A DNA stretch of 40,650 nt from Fibrobacter sp. (GTDB lineage Bacteria; Fibrobacterota; Fibrobacteria; Fibrobacterales; Fibrobacteraceae). Both the position numbers and the translations under genes were made by a program. The notes under the pieces were generated by a model. That model saw only the letters and a program-made list of their open reading frames with translations, searched no databases and was not told where the DNA came from. Shown here piece by piece: positions 17,751 to 25,488 of the stretch (positions are counted from its first letter, which is position 1; each line of letters begins with the position of its first letter). The stretch spans positions 1 to 40,650 of the forward strand of contig JAKSIL010000023.1 in the NCBI GenBank assembly GCA_024398815.1, written 5' to 3'.

Positions 17751-18125
17751 ATGTCAACTATTCTTATCATTGATGATGACCCGCAATTTAACCTCGTGCT
17801 TAAATCCGCTATGGAAATGGATGGTCACGAAGTTGAGACCGCATCGAACGGTCGAGAAGCCAAGGCTCTCTACCAGAACAAGAAATACGATGTCATTATC
17901 ACCGACATCATCATGCCTGACATTGATGGTTTTGAAGTCATTCTCGACCTGCGTCGCATGGGAATGAGCGACAGAACGATTGCCGTAAGCGGTGGCGGAA
18001 GGACATCGGCCAACGACTACCTGGACGCAGCCCAGCACTTTGACGTTGCAGCTACGTACCACAAGCCCGTAGACCTTCAAGCCTTAAGAGCTACTGTCGA
18101 AGAAATAATCAACAAAAACAAGTAA
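17751..18125 (+). CDS. Stand-alone response-regulator receiver protein
   Basis: Single CheY-like receiver of 124 residues with no output domain. The acidic pocket is Asp8-Asp9-Asp10 (ILIIDDDPQ), the phosphoacceptor Asp52 (VIITDIIMPDIDG), the switch Ser80 (IAVSGGG) and the conserved Lys105 (YHKPVD), so all phosphorylation residues are intact. The chosen ATG at 17751 has an AGAGGAAGC SD; a longer in-frame start at 17703 would overlap the kinase gene and add a non-homologous tail. It sits two bases after the kinase and 11 bases before the NtrC-type activator, so it is the probable phosphate acceptor of the kinase. With no output domain it must act by protein contact, possibly on the neighbouring activator, which has itself lost its phosphorylation site; that partnership is inferred. 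Confidence 0.92.
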   Translation: MSTILIIDDDPQFNLVLKSAMEMDGHEVETASNGREAKALYQNKKYDVIITDIIMPDIDGFEVILDLRRMGMSDRTIAVSGGGRTSANDYLDAAQHFDVAATYHKPVDLQALRATVEEIINKNK

Positions 18126-18136
18126 TTCAGGATTCT

Positions 18137-19582
18137 ATGAACATTCTGATCGCCGATTTGGACAAGTCCTTTATCAGCGACATCCAGCGTTCGTGGTCTT
18201 TGACAGAAACAAAGCTGTTTACCTGTAGTGACCTGGATGCTCTTATGCCTATTGTCAAGAGTAACTCGATAGACCTAGCGTTTATCGAAGTTCCTCTGCT
18301 TACTTTGGAAAACATGGACATGGTCAGTTTTTTGAAGGAGCGAAACCCGAACATTGAAATTTTTGTTTTGTGCGAAGACAAGAACTGGCCAGGAGCGGCA
18401 AGCGCCATCAAGCGTGGAGCCAACAGCTTTTTGATGAAGCCAGTCACGGTAAACCAGCTTGAAGAGACGACGCACAAGATCCAGGCCAAGCAGGATTCCA
18501 AAAGTACGCACCAGCTCATGGAATCGCAGGTGCTCGACAGCCTTTTGGGCGACACCGCCGAAATGCGCAAAATTTTGAAGACTGTTTTTAAAATTGCGCC
18601 AACCACAAGCACAGTACTCATAACTGGCGAATCCGGTTCCGGCAAGGAATTTTTAGCAAACGTCGTTCACCGTTACAGCAAAAGGGCGAACGAACCGTTT
18701 ATTGCGGTCAACTGCGGAGCCATCCCCGAGAACTTGGTTGAAAGCGAACTTTTCGGTGCGAAAAAAGGGTCGTATACGGGTTCCACCGCCGACAAGAAAG
18801 GCCTGTTCGAATCCGCCAACGGCGGAACCTTGTTCCTTGACGAAGTCGGAGAACTTTCTGCAGCCACCCAAGTCAAATTACTGAGATTTTTGCAAAGCCG
18901 CGAAATCAGGCGTGTCGGTGAAACCGAAGCCCGGTATCTGGACGTACGCGTCATTGCCGCGACCAACAGGGACCTGCAAAAATCCATGGAAGAGGGTTCG
19001 TTCAGGGAAGACCTTTACTACAGGCTCAACACATTCCACCTGCATCTTCCTCCTCTCAGGGAACGCAAGCCGGTCATTCCAACGCTAATCCGTTACTTTA
19101 TCCTAAAATACAAGGAAACCCACGGAAAAGAAATTTTCAATTTGGAACCTGCTGCACAATACGCCCTCACAAAGTATCCGTACCCTGGCAACATCCGCGA
19201 ACTTGAAAACATCGTGGAGCACGCCATTGTGCTCTCGGAAAACGGAATCATCAGGCTCGAAGACCTTCCCGAAGACGTGCAGGAAGAAGCCCGCGAAAAG
19301 CAATTCGCCATTCCTCACATCAAGGAAGACACAAAGCAGCAAACCGTCGAGGCCATTGAATATCCGCAAGAACCGCAGAAAAAAGCGGAAGTTCCAACAA
19401 CCGAACCAGATTCCGACGAGATTCTTTCGCTTGAAGAAATGGAACGCAGGCATATTTTGCACGCCCTCGCTGTTTGCAAAGGCAACCAGACGGAACTTTG
19501 CGAACGCCTTGGAATAAGCCGTTCTACACTGTGGCGCAAAATGAAGGCCCTCAAAATCGAAATGGAAGGCAACGCTCAATAA
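18137..19582 (+). CDS. NtrC-family sigma-54 activator with a pseudo-receiver (Glu51) and variant GSYTGS loop
   Basis: Product of 481 residues with three parts. The N-terminal receiver-like domain (1-120) keeps Asp7, Asp9 and Lys101, but the expected phosphoacceptor Asp is Glu51 (DLAFIEVPLL), so it should not be phosphorylated normally and may mimic the active state. The AAA+ domain (about 135-370) has Walker A GESGSGKE (Lys170), Walker B LFLDEVGEL and the arginine-finger region FREDLYYRLN. The sigma-54 contact loop, normally GAFTGA, reads GSYTGS (211-216); the aromatic and the central Thr-Gly remain. The C-terminus is a Fis-type helix-turn-helix (about 430-478, ending GISRSTLWRKMKAL). It should activate sigma-54 promoters. 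Lying behind the GH9 pair, a kinase and a receiver, it may control that cluster, but its targets are not visible. SD-like AGGA precedes the start. Confidence 0.9.
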   Translation: MNILIADLDKSFISDIQRSWSLTETKLFTCSDLDALMPIVKSNSIDLAFIEVPLLTLENMDMVSFLKERNPNIEIFVLCEDKNWPGAASAIKRGANSFLMKPVTVNQLEETTHKIQAKQDSKSTHQLMESQVLDSLLGDTAEMRKILKTVFKIAPTTSTVLITGESGSGKEFLANVVHRYSKRANEPFIAVNCGAIPENLVESELFGAKKGSYTGSTADKKGLFESANGGTLFLDEVGELSAATQVKLLRFLQSREIRRVGETEARYLDVRVIAATNRDLQKSMEEGSFREDLYYRLNTFHLHLPPLRERKPVIPTLIRYFILKYKETHGKEIFNLEPAAQYALTKYPYPGNIRELENIVEHAIVLSENGIIRLEDLPEDVQEEAREKQFAIPHIKEDTKQQTVEAIEYPQEPQKKAEVPTTEPDSDEILSLEEMERRHILHALAVCKGNQTELCERLGISRSTLWRKMKALKIEMEGNAQ

Positions 19583-20307
19583 TGCGTATAAACAAGTTTA
19601 TATCCCTTTGCGGAATTGCAAGTCGACGAGCCGCCGACACGCTTGTGGCCGAAGGTCATGTCCAGGTCAATGGAGAAACCATAAACGACTTGGGCCACCA
19701 AGTGGACGAGACCAAAGACCAGGTGACGGTCGATGGCAAAATTGCGAAGCTTCCCCAAAAGACAAAAGCAATTTTATTTCACAAGCCTGCCGGATGTGTT
19801 TGCACCAAGGACGACCCTCAGGGGAGACGCACTGTTTACGATTACCTGCCGCCAGGCTACCAGAGTTTCAAATACGTCGGTCGACTGGACTTGCAGAGCC
19901 GCGGACTTTTACTGTTCACCGACGACGGAGAGCTTTTGCACAGGCTCACCCATCCGAGTTTTGAAATTCCACGCAGCTATTACGTGTGGACCACAAAGCC
20001 CCTCAGCGAAAATGCCGCTCAGAAATTGGTAGATGGAGTCGACATCAGCGACCCCGAAGATCCTAACACCGAAGAAGACATCGCCTTCGCAACAGACGTC
20101 TACCTTGAAAAAGGTTTTGCCGAGTTGGTGCTGATTGAAGGCAAGAACCGTGAAATCCGTCGCATGATGCGTGCCATCGGCTACGAAATTCGCGATTTGA
20201 AACGCGTCAGTTACTGCCACATTCAACTGGGCGATTTGGCCGCCGGAGAATTCCGCGAGCTCACCGCCGACGAAATGAACAAGCTAAAGCAAGCCGTTCA
20301 TTTGTAA
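19582..20307 (+). CDS. 16S/23S rRNA pseudouridine synthase, RsuA/RluB family
   Basis: Product of 241 residues that should isomerise a uridine in ribosomal RNA to pseudouridine. An N-terminal S4 RNA-binding domain (1-60, MRINKFISLCGIASRRAA) is followed by the catalytic domain with catalytic Asp103 in VGRLDLQSRGLLLF, and the later motif GKNREIRRMMRAIG. All match the RsuA/RluB/RluE group; which base is modified cannot be told. The chosen ATG at 19582 overlaps the last base of the upstream TAA and gives the standard N-terminus. A longer in-frame start inside the activator gene (19474) would add 36 unrelated residues. The one-base overlap points to translational coupling with the regulator. Confidence 0.9.
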   Translation: MRINKFISLCGIASRRAADTLVAEGHVQVNGETINDLGHQVDETKDQVTVDGKIAKLPQKTKAILFHKPAGCVCTKDDPQGRRTVYDYLPPGYQSFKYVGRLDLQSRGLLLFTDDGELLHRLTHPSFEIPRSYYVWTTKPLSENAAQKLVDGVDISDPEDPNTEEDIAFATDVYLEKGFAELVLIEGKNREIRRMMRAIGYEIRDLKRVSYCHIQLGDLAAGEFRELTADEMNKLKQAVHL

Positions 20308-20314
20308 ACGCCGC

Positions 20315-21142
20315 ATGAATAGAACTTTGTACATAGGCGACGTTCACGGATGCGCCGACGAACTGGAGCGAATTATTGACGCCTTCGGATTCGTACGCGG
20401 AACCGACACGCTCTACCAGACAGGCGACATCATCAACAAAGGGCCGGACATGATGCGGGCTCTTAAAATGGTTCTCGACCTTGGCATCTTGACTGTCCGC
20501 GGAAACCACGAAGAACACTTGATTCGAATGATGAACACGCCTCCTTCGCAATGGACAGAAAAGCAAAGAACTCGTTTTGCTCGTTTGCCTCTCGAAGACT
20601 GGAATTTCATTCGCGACACGGTAAAGGAATGGCCTCTGTGGCGCGACACGCCGCATGCACTGTTGGTGCACGCAGGTCTTGAACCCGGCAAAACTCGCTT
20701 GGAAGACATGAGCCCGGAAGTTCTTCTTTCTGTTCGCAAATGGAACGACGAACCTTGGTACAATCAAGTCAAATGGCCTAAGACGGTCGTTTTCGGACAT
20801 TGGGCAAAGAACGGCTTTGTAAACATTCCCGGCTTTATCGGGCTTGACTCCGGATGTTGTTATGGCAAGTGCCTTACCGCCTGGTGCCCCGAAGAAGACA
20901 AGTTCTACGAGGTTCCTGCGGCTCGAGAATACACGCCTATCAAGGACAAGGCAAAAGAATCCGAAAGCGCCCCTTGCAAAGTGCTTGGCGACAACAGCCC
21001 GGATTCGCAACCTCCACAGACATTTGAAGAAATCAAATCGAAGATTTCGAACGGAGACATCGCCATCGCCGACGATACCGCCGAAAAAGCCAACATTCGC
21101 AAGTCCAGTCCTTCCGTCAGCGCCGAATGGGCTGGGTATTAA
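20315..21142 (+). CDS. ApaH-like / PPP-family metallophosphoesterase with C-terminal extension
   Basis: Product of 275 residues. The metal-binding signatures of the PPP/ApaH superfamily are intact: GDVHGC (residues 8-13), the GDIINKGPD motif in place of the common GD.VDRG, RGNHEEH, and GHWAKNG with a second His. These enzymes hydrolyse diadenosine tetraphosphate or phosphoproteins using two metal ions. Symmetrical Ap4A hydrolase activity is one possibility, Ser/Thr protein phosphatase another; the sequence alone does not decide. The core ends near residue 210 (FYEVPAAREY). A polar tail of about 60 residues rich in Ser, Glu and Pro follows and looks disordered. The gene starts seven bases after the pseudouridine synthase, so it is probably in the same transcript. 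Confidence 0.8.
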   Translation: MNRTLYIGDVHGCADELERIIDAFGFVRGTDTLYQTGDIINKGPDMMRALKMVLDLGILTVRGNHEEHLIRMMNTPPSQWTEKQRTRFARLPLEDWNFIRDTVKEWPLWRDTPHALLVHAGLEPGKTRLEDMSPEVLLSVRKWNDEPWYNQVKWPKTVVFGHWAKNGFVNIPGFIGLDSGCCYGKCLTAWCPEEDKFYEVPAAREYTPIKDKAKESESAPCKVLGDNSPDSQPPQTFEEIKSKISNGDIAIADDTAEKANIRKSSPSVSAEWAGY

Positions 21143-21156
21143 CAGCCACTTTTTGC

Positions 21157-21164
21157 TATTTTTG
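21157..21164 (+). promoter_or_regulatory. TAnnTTTG box five bases before the nadA start
   Basis: TATTTTTG matches the TAnnTTTG -7 element known from Bacteroidota. It ends five bases before the ATG at 21170. If active, transcription would begin almost at the start codon and give a leaderless mRNA; no SD is present. No -33 element was recognised. Confidence 0.4.
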
Positions 21165-21169
21165 ATATC

Positions 21170-22186
21170 ATGACAGCCGAAGAACTTTACAATCGCCTCA
21201 AGTCTGTACAGCCGGGCACTGTACTCTGCAACTACTCCATGGAAAAATGCGAGCAGATGCTTCCGCTCGTAACCGAAATCAACGAGCGCAAAAAAGACCA
21301 GGACACCGTCATTTTGGCCCACGCTTACTGCGCCCCGGAAATCATCCTGGGAGTGGCCGACTACACCGGCGACAGCTACAAGCTCAGCGAAGACGCCACC
21401 AAGGTTTCGCAAAAGAACATTCTTTTTTCTGCTGTGAGATTCATGGGCGAAACTGCCAAGATTTTGAACCCGCAAAAGAACGTATTGATTCCAGGCCCAC
21501 TCACCGGCTGCAGTCTAGCAGACTCCATCACAGGTGCCGAAGTCGCCGACCTCCGCAAAAAATATCCGGATCATACATTTGTCTGCTATATCAACACCAC
21601 CGCCGACGTGAAGGCACAATGCGATGTCTGTGTGACTAGCGGCAACGTCATGAAAATCGTAGAGAACCTTCCCACAGACAAAATCTGCTTCGTGCCGGAC
21701 CGTCTCATGGGACAAAACATCATCGACGAAATGAAGCGCCGCGGTGTAAAAAAAGATATCGTTTTGCATTCCGGTTTCTGCTACGTTCACAAGACCTACG
21801 ATCCGGAACTCATTCAATTCTTCCGCAGCCAGAATTCGGACCTCAAAGTGGTCAGCCATCCGGAATGCATTCCGGAAGTCGCCATTTTGAGCGACTACGT
21901 TGGAAGCACCGGCCAGATGGTGAGCTACATCAAGGAGCAGCCGGCAGGATCCACATTCCTCTTGCTCACGGAATGCGGACTTGTCGCACGCATGCAATAC
22001 GATTATCCCGACAAGCATTTTATCGGCAGCTGCAGCATGTGCAAGTACATGAAGAGCAATTCCCTCGAAAACATTCTCGAGACTCTCAGGCATCCTGAAA
22101 AAGCGCAGAGCATCGAGCTTGACGAAGCCACTCGCGTCGCCGCAAAGAAATGCATTGACGCCATGTTCCACTACGCAGCACTCTAG
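21170..22186 (+). CDS. nadA: Quinolinate synthase A
   Basis: Product of 338 residues that condenses iminoaspartate (from NadB) with dihydroxyacetone phosphate to make quinolinate, the second step of de novo NAD synthesis, using an oxygen-sensitive [4Fe-4S] cluster. Family motifs are clear: VILAHAYCAPEI near the N-terminus (usually HYYQ), PGPLTGCSLAD with Cys114, SHPEC with Cys233, and a C-terminal CSMCKYM with Cys288 and Cys291, which together supply the cluster ligands. Length is normal for the family. No SD precedes the ATG, but a TAnnTTTG box lies just upstream, so the mRNA may be leaderless. No nadB or nadC lies in the window. A barrel-protein gene starts four bases after its stop. Confidence 0.95.
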   Translation: MTAEELYNRLKSVQPGTVLCNYSMEKCEQMLPLVTEINERKKDQDTVILAHAYCAPEIILGVADYTGDSYKLSEDATKVSQKNILFSAVRFMGETAKILNPQKNVLIPGPLTGCSLADSITGAEVADLRKKYPDHTFVCYINTTADVKAQCDVCVTSGNVMKIVENLPTDKICFVPDRLMGQNIIDEMKRRGVKKDIVLHSGFCYVHKTYDPELIQFFRSQNSDLKVVSHPECIPEVAILSDYVGSTGQMVSYIKEQPAGSTFLLLTECGLVARMQYDYPDKHFIGSCSMCKYMKSNSLENILETLRHPEKAQSIELDEATRVAAKKCIDAMFHYAAL

Positions 22187-22190
22187 AGCC

Positions 22191-22880
22191 ATGAAAAAAA
22201 TCTTCCAGTTTGCGACAATCGCCTTGATAGCCATTTTTTGTGCTGTTCCGAGCATGGCTTCGGACGACTTCGAATATGGCGACGGATATTGGCCCAAGTC
22301 CTACTTTTTGAGCGTTGGCATGGGCGCCACATACACTCGTGGCGACTTGAACGAGCATCGTGTCTCGTTAACGGATTCCGCCGGAAACAAATCCAAGGTT
22401 TATCCGCCTTCGATGAGTTTCTTTGCAACTCCGGACTTGACGATTGGCGTAAACATTCGCAGTTTCACTCTTGATTTCAATTTCCAGTATTGGAAATCTT
22501 CTCAGGAATTGACAAAGCTGGACGAATCCGAGGAAACGAAGATTTGGCGAGCCGGTTTTGAATTTTCATACAACCTATTTTGGCCGGAAGACTTCCAGGT
22601 CGGTTTGGGCATAGGCTATTCGTACACAAGCCTTACTGCAAAAAATAGCGCCATCCACAAGGATCGCAAGGAACAAAGCAACTTTATGGGGTCCGGCGCA
22701 GCCTTTATCGCAAACGTCCGCTATTACCTAAACGACTATGTCGCCATAGTCCCTGCAGTAAAAGTTTACGAAAACTGGTTCATGGACGTGAATACAAGCC
22801 AAAGCGGCACCTGCGATTTGGATCCGTTCATCTGGCAGACCTATATTTTGACCTCACTCTCGCTGCTGATTCAATTCTAG
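22191..22880 (+). CDS. Outer-membrane beta-barrel-like protein, unknown function
   Basis: Product of 229 residues. A signal peptide (1-23, ending VPSMA) is followed by alternating hydrophobic/polar strands with aromatic residues at strand ends (SYFLSVGMGATYTRGD, FTLDFNFQYW, FQVGLGIGYSYTSL). The chain ends LLIQF, and a C-terminal Phe is the usual signal for outer-membrane insertion by the BAM complex. Size and pattern fit an 8- to 10-strand barrel of the OmpX/OmpW type; no specific family was recognised. The ATG at 22191, four bases after nadA, gives a standard signal peptide; an in-frame start further upstream inside nadA would not. A role in transport or surface structure is a guess. Confidence 0.75.
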   Translation: MKKIFQFATIALIAIFCAVPSMASDDFEYGDGYWPKSYFLSVGMGATYTRGDLNEHRVSLTDSAGNKSKVYPPSMSFFATPDLTIGVNIRSFTLDFNFQYWKSSQELTKLDESEETKIWRAGFEFSYNLFWPEDFQVGLGIGYSYTSLTAKNSAIHKDRKEQSNFMGSGAAFIANVRYYLNDYVAIVPAVKVYENWFMDVNTSQSGTCDLDPFIWQTYILTSLSLLIQF

Positions 22881-22894
22881 CATCGTAAAATTTT

Positions 22895-22902
22895 TAAATT
22901 TG
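22895..22902 (+). promoter_or_regulatory. TAnnTTTG box seven bases before the gene at 22910
   Basis: TAAATTTG fits the Bacteroidota -7 consensus TAnnTTTG. It lies in a 29-base gap and ends seven bases before an ATG that has no SD, so a leaderless transcript is again predicted. No -33 element was recognised. Confidence 0.35.
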
Positions 22903-22909
22903 CGCACGT

Positions 22910-23947
22910 ATGAGAACGTTCGCAAAAATAGCTTGCACATTAATTTTGGGGACTGCCGTTTACTCTCACTCCATGGATGAAGAGGGGTGGGCTTCGATAT
23001 ACGAATCCATCGCCGCCTTCGAAAACAGGACTGACGCCAGTGCCGCCATTTGTCCGGGATGTTTTAACCGTCCGGGATATGTCAAGCCCATCATAAACAA
23101 TCTAGGGAATATCCTTAACAGCAACTGGTATGTAAGCGCGAGCGTACCGCAAAGCATGTCGATGGAAGCAGGACTTCCGCTTGCCATCATTCCCATTGGC
23201 GACGACGACAAGACTTTTAGCGAAAACGGCATGAGTGTGCCCACCATTTTTGGCGATCACGGTGACCCTCTTGTTCAAACAGGTTTGATTTACGGCAACG
23301 AAACTTTGAACGGCCTTGGCGTATTCCTTTATCCGTATGCGCAAGTCGGTTTCGGAATGTATCACGCCAGAGCGGTCATGCGCTTCATGTATCTGCCGGC
23401 CATCAGCGAACTGCAAAGATTCAGCCTTTTCGGATTTGGCTTGCAGTACAGTTTTGGGCAATTCTTTCAGCACAAGTTACCTGCAGCCGCAAAGCCTCTT
23501 GACGTGAGCCTTGTCTTTGGCTACAGCATGAGCGGCATCGGATACCAGCCCGAAGATTACGAGGGCCAGCTGGACCTGGACGTGTCGGCATTTACCATCG
23601 ACATGGTCATAGGCTACAAGCCCATAAAAATGTTCGAAGTCATGATGACTCTTGGCTACCAGTATGCCAACATGGAATCGTCGGGTACGCTCACGTGCGC
23701 AACCGTTGATGCCGCCGGACAACCCCAAGGCTTTTTCGGTCAAGAGCTTCACCCTAACATTTCTGTAAAGGGAAACAACGGTTTTAAATTCGGTCTTGAA
23801 GTGGCTTTCCAGATTGGAGCCTCGTTCCACCCTGTCGCAGGATTTGATTACGCAGGCAAATCCAGCTTTACGACAAACGTTCTTTACTTTAAGCAACAGT
23901 TTGGCGAAGACGAAAACCAGACGAAAAACGAAGAAGGCAAAAAATGA
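22910..23947 (+). CDS. Outer-membrane beta-barrel-like protein, unknown function
   Basis: Product of 345 residues with a signal peptide (about 1-20) and a mature chain of repeated amphipathic strands (NSNWYVSASVPQSMS, LFGFGLQYSFGQFF, FEVMMTLGYQYANM, GFKFGLEVAFQIGASF), consistent with a larger outer-membrane barrel. A CPGCFNRPGY segment near residue 48 carries a C-x-x-C pair. The end is polar and Lys/Glu-rich (about the last 15 residues) after a strand-like NVLYFKQQF, so the barrel-closing Phe is internal. It is not obviously a paralogue of the barrel gene just upstream. Its stop overlaps the start of the CstA-family gene by four bases (ATGA), implying coupled translation. It might assist outer-membrane passage of the substrate of that transporter; this is inference. 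Confidence 0.7.
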   Translation: MRTFAKIACTLILGTAVYSHSMDEEGWASIYESIAAFENRTDASAAICPGCFNRPGYVKPIINNLGNILNSNWYVSASVPQSMSMEAGLPLAIIPIGDDDKTFSENGMSVPTIFGDHGDPLVQTGLIYGNETLNGLGVFLYPYAQVGFGMYHARAVMRFMYLPAISELQRFSLFGFGLQYSFGQFFQHKLPAAAKPLDVSLVFGYSMSGIGYQPEDYEGQLDLDVSAFTIDMVIGYKPIKMFEVMMTLGYQYANMESSGTLTCATVDAAGQPQGFFGQELHPNISVKGNNGFKFGLEVAFQIGASFHPVAGFDYAGKSSFTTNVLYFKQQFGEDENQTKNEEGKK

Positions 23948-25479
23948 TAACATTCCTTATCGGCATCGCTATCCTCATCGGAGGATACTTCACATACGGA
24001 AAATTCGTCGAGCACGTTTTCGGACCCGATGAACGCAAGACTCCTGCTTTGGAACAGCCCGACGGCGTCGACCGCCTGCCGCTTCCGCACTGGAAAAACA
24101 TGCTCATCCAGCTTTTGAACATCGCTGGCATCGGCCCTGTCATCGGCGTGATTCTCGGAATCAAGTTCGGCGCCATCGTGTTCATTTTGCTTCCGCTCGG
24201 CAACGTCTTGGGCGGGGCTGTGCATGACTACTTCAGCGGCATGATCAGCATGCGCAACAACGGCTACAACGTGCCGGCACTCTCTCGTAAATTCCTGGGC
24301 AAGGGTCCGGCCAAGGTGGTGATGGCACTCATTTCCATCGCCTTGATTCTTGTGGGCGCCGTTTTCACAAACACTCCGGCAGCCCTCGTGAACACCCCGA
24401 TTATCGCAGGCTCTGCAGTTTCGCCCACGCTCTTTTGGATTGCGGTCGGCGTGATTTTCGCCTACTATTTCGCCAGCACGTTCTTCCCCATCGACAAGAT
24501 TATCGGCCGCATCTATCCGGTGTTCGGTGCCCTCCTGATTCTGGCATCCCTCGGCATTCTGATTGGCATCGCTCCGCAACTTAACGTTCTCGACAACATC
24601 AACTTCAACGACTTCGCTTCGAACTTCACGCAGCATCCGGCCCACCAGCCGATTATTCCGATGCTCTTCGTGACCATCGCCTGTGGCATCATCAGCGGCT
24701 TCCACAGCACGCAGAGCCCACTTGTCGCACGCACCGAAGTCACCGAAAAGACCGGACGCCAGACATTCTACGGCATGATGATTATCGAAGGTCTCATCGG
24801 CATGATCTGGGCCGCCGGCGGCATGTTCATCTACAAGCAGATGCCCGAACTCATTACGGGAGCAAGCGGCGTGAAGGTCTTGAGCACGCTCGTCTCTACA
24901 GTGATTCCTTTCGCCCCGATTTCCGTGTTGGTCGTGGTGGGCGTGATTGTCCTTGCCATCACGAGCGGCGACACGAGTCTCCGCAGCCTGCGCCTTACGA
25001 TTGCAGAACTTACCGGCCTTGAGCAGACTTCCGTGAAGAACCGTCTGATTCTCACAGTCCCCATGTTCGCCCTCTGCGCCGTCATCATCTTCTGGAGCAA
25101 CCTGAACCCCGAAGGATTCAACATCCTTTGGAACTACTTCAGTTGGAGTAACCAGTTGATGGCCGTTTGCAGCCTTTGCGTTGCGACCGTGTACCTGCGC
25201 AGCAAGCGCAAGAACTTCTGGATTGCACTGATTCCCTGCATGTTCATGACGTTCATCACCTGCGATTACATTCTGTGGGTAAGCCCCGAAAACTTGAAGG
25301 GAGCCCCTCTCGGATTCGGTCTTGACTACAAGACCGCATTGGTACTCGCCATTCACGACGCAGCCATTCTCGGATTCCTGCTTTGCGTTCGCGGCAAGAA
25401 GCTTTCCGAAATGCCGGGCTACAATGCCGACAAATGGAATTCCGCTCTCGACATGGACAAATTTCCAAAGGCGCAGTAA
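23944..25479 (+). CDS. CstA-family transporter (carbon starvation / pyruvate-peptide uptake)
   Basis: Inner-membrane protein of 511 residues with about a dozen hydrophobic segments. Family landmarks include HWKNMLIQLLNIAGIGPVIG, PLGNVLGGAVHDYFSGM and GFHSTQSPLVART, characteristic of CstA proteins. Experimentally studied members take up pyruvate or peptides during carbon limitation. At 511 residues it is shorter than the E. coli CstA (about 700) and like the compact forms of other phyla. It overlaps the upstream barrel gene by four bases, and the helicase gene follows nine bases downstream. For an organism living on cellulose, uptake of amino acids or small peptides is a plausible role, but the substrate cannot be read from sequence. 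Confidence 0.9.
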   Translation: MITFLIGIAILIGGYFTYGKFVEHVFGPDERKTPALEQPDGVDRLPLPHWKNMLIQLLNIAGIGPVIGVILGIKFGAIVFILLPLGNVLGGAVHDYFSGMISMRNNGYNVPALSRKFLGKGPAKVVMALISIALILVGAVFTNTPAALVNTPIIAGSAVSPTLFWIAVGVIFAYYFASTFFPIDKIIGRIYPVFGALLILASLGILIGIAPQLNVLDNINFNDFASNFTQHPAHQPIIPMLFVTIACGIISGFHSTQSPLVARTEVTEKTGRQTFYGMMIIEGLIGMIWAAGGMFIYKQMPELITGASGVKVLSTLVSTVIPFAPISVLVVVGVIVLAITSGDTSLRSLRLTIAELTGLEQTSVKNRLILTVPMFALCAVIIFWSNLNPEGFNILWNYFSWSNQLMAVCSLCVATVYLRSKRKNFWIALIPCMFMTFITCDYILWVSPENLKGAPLGFGLDYKTALVLAIHDAAILGFLLCVRGKKLSEMPGYNADKWNSALDMDKFPKAQ

Positions 25480-25488
25480 CGTAAAAAA

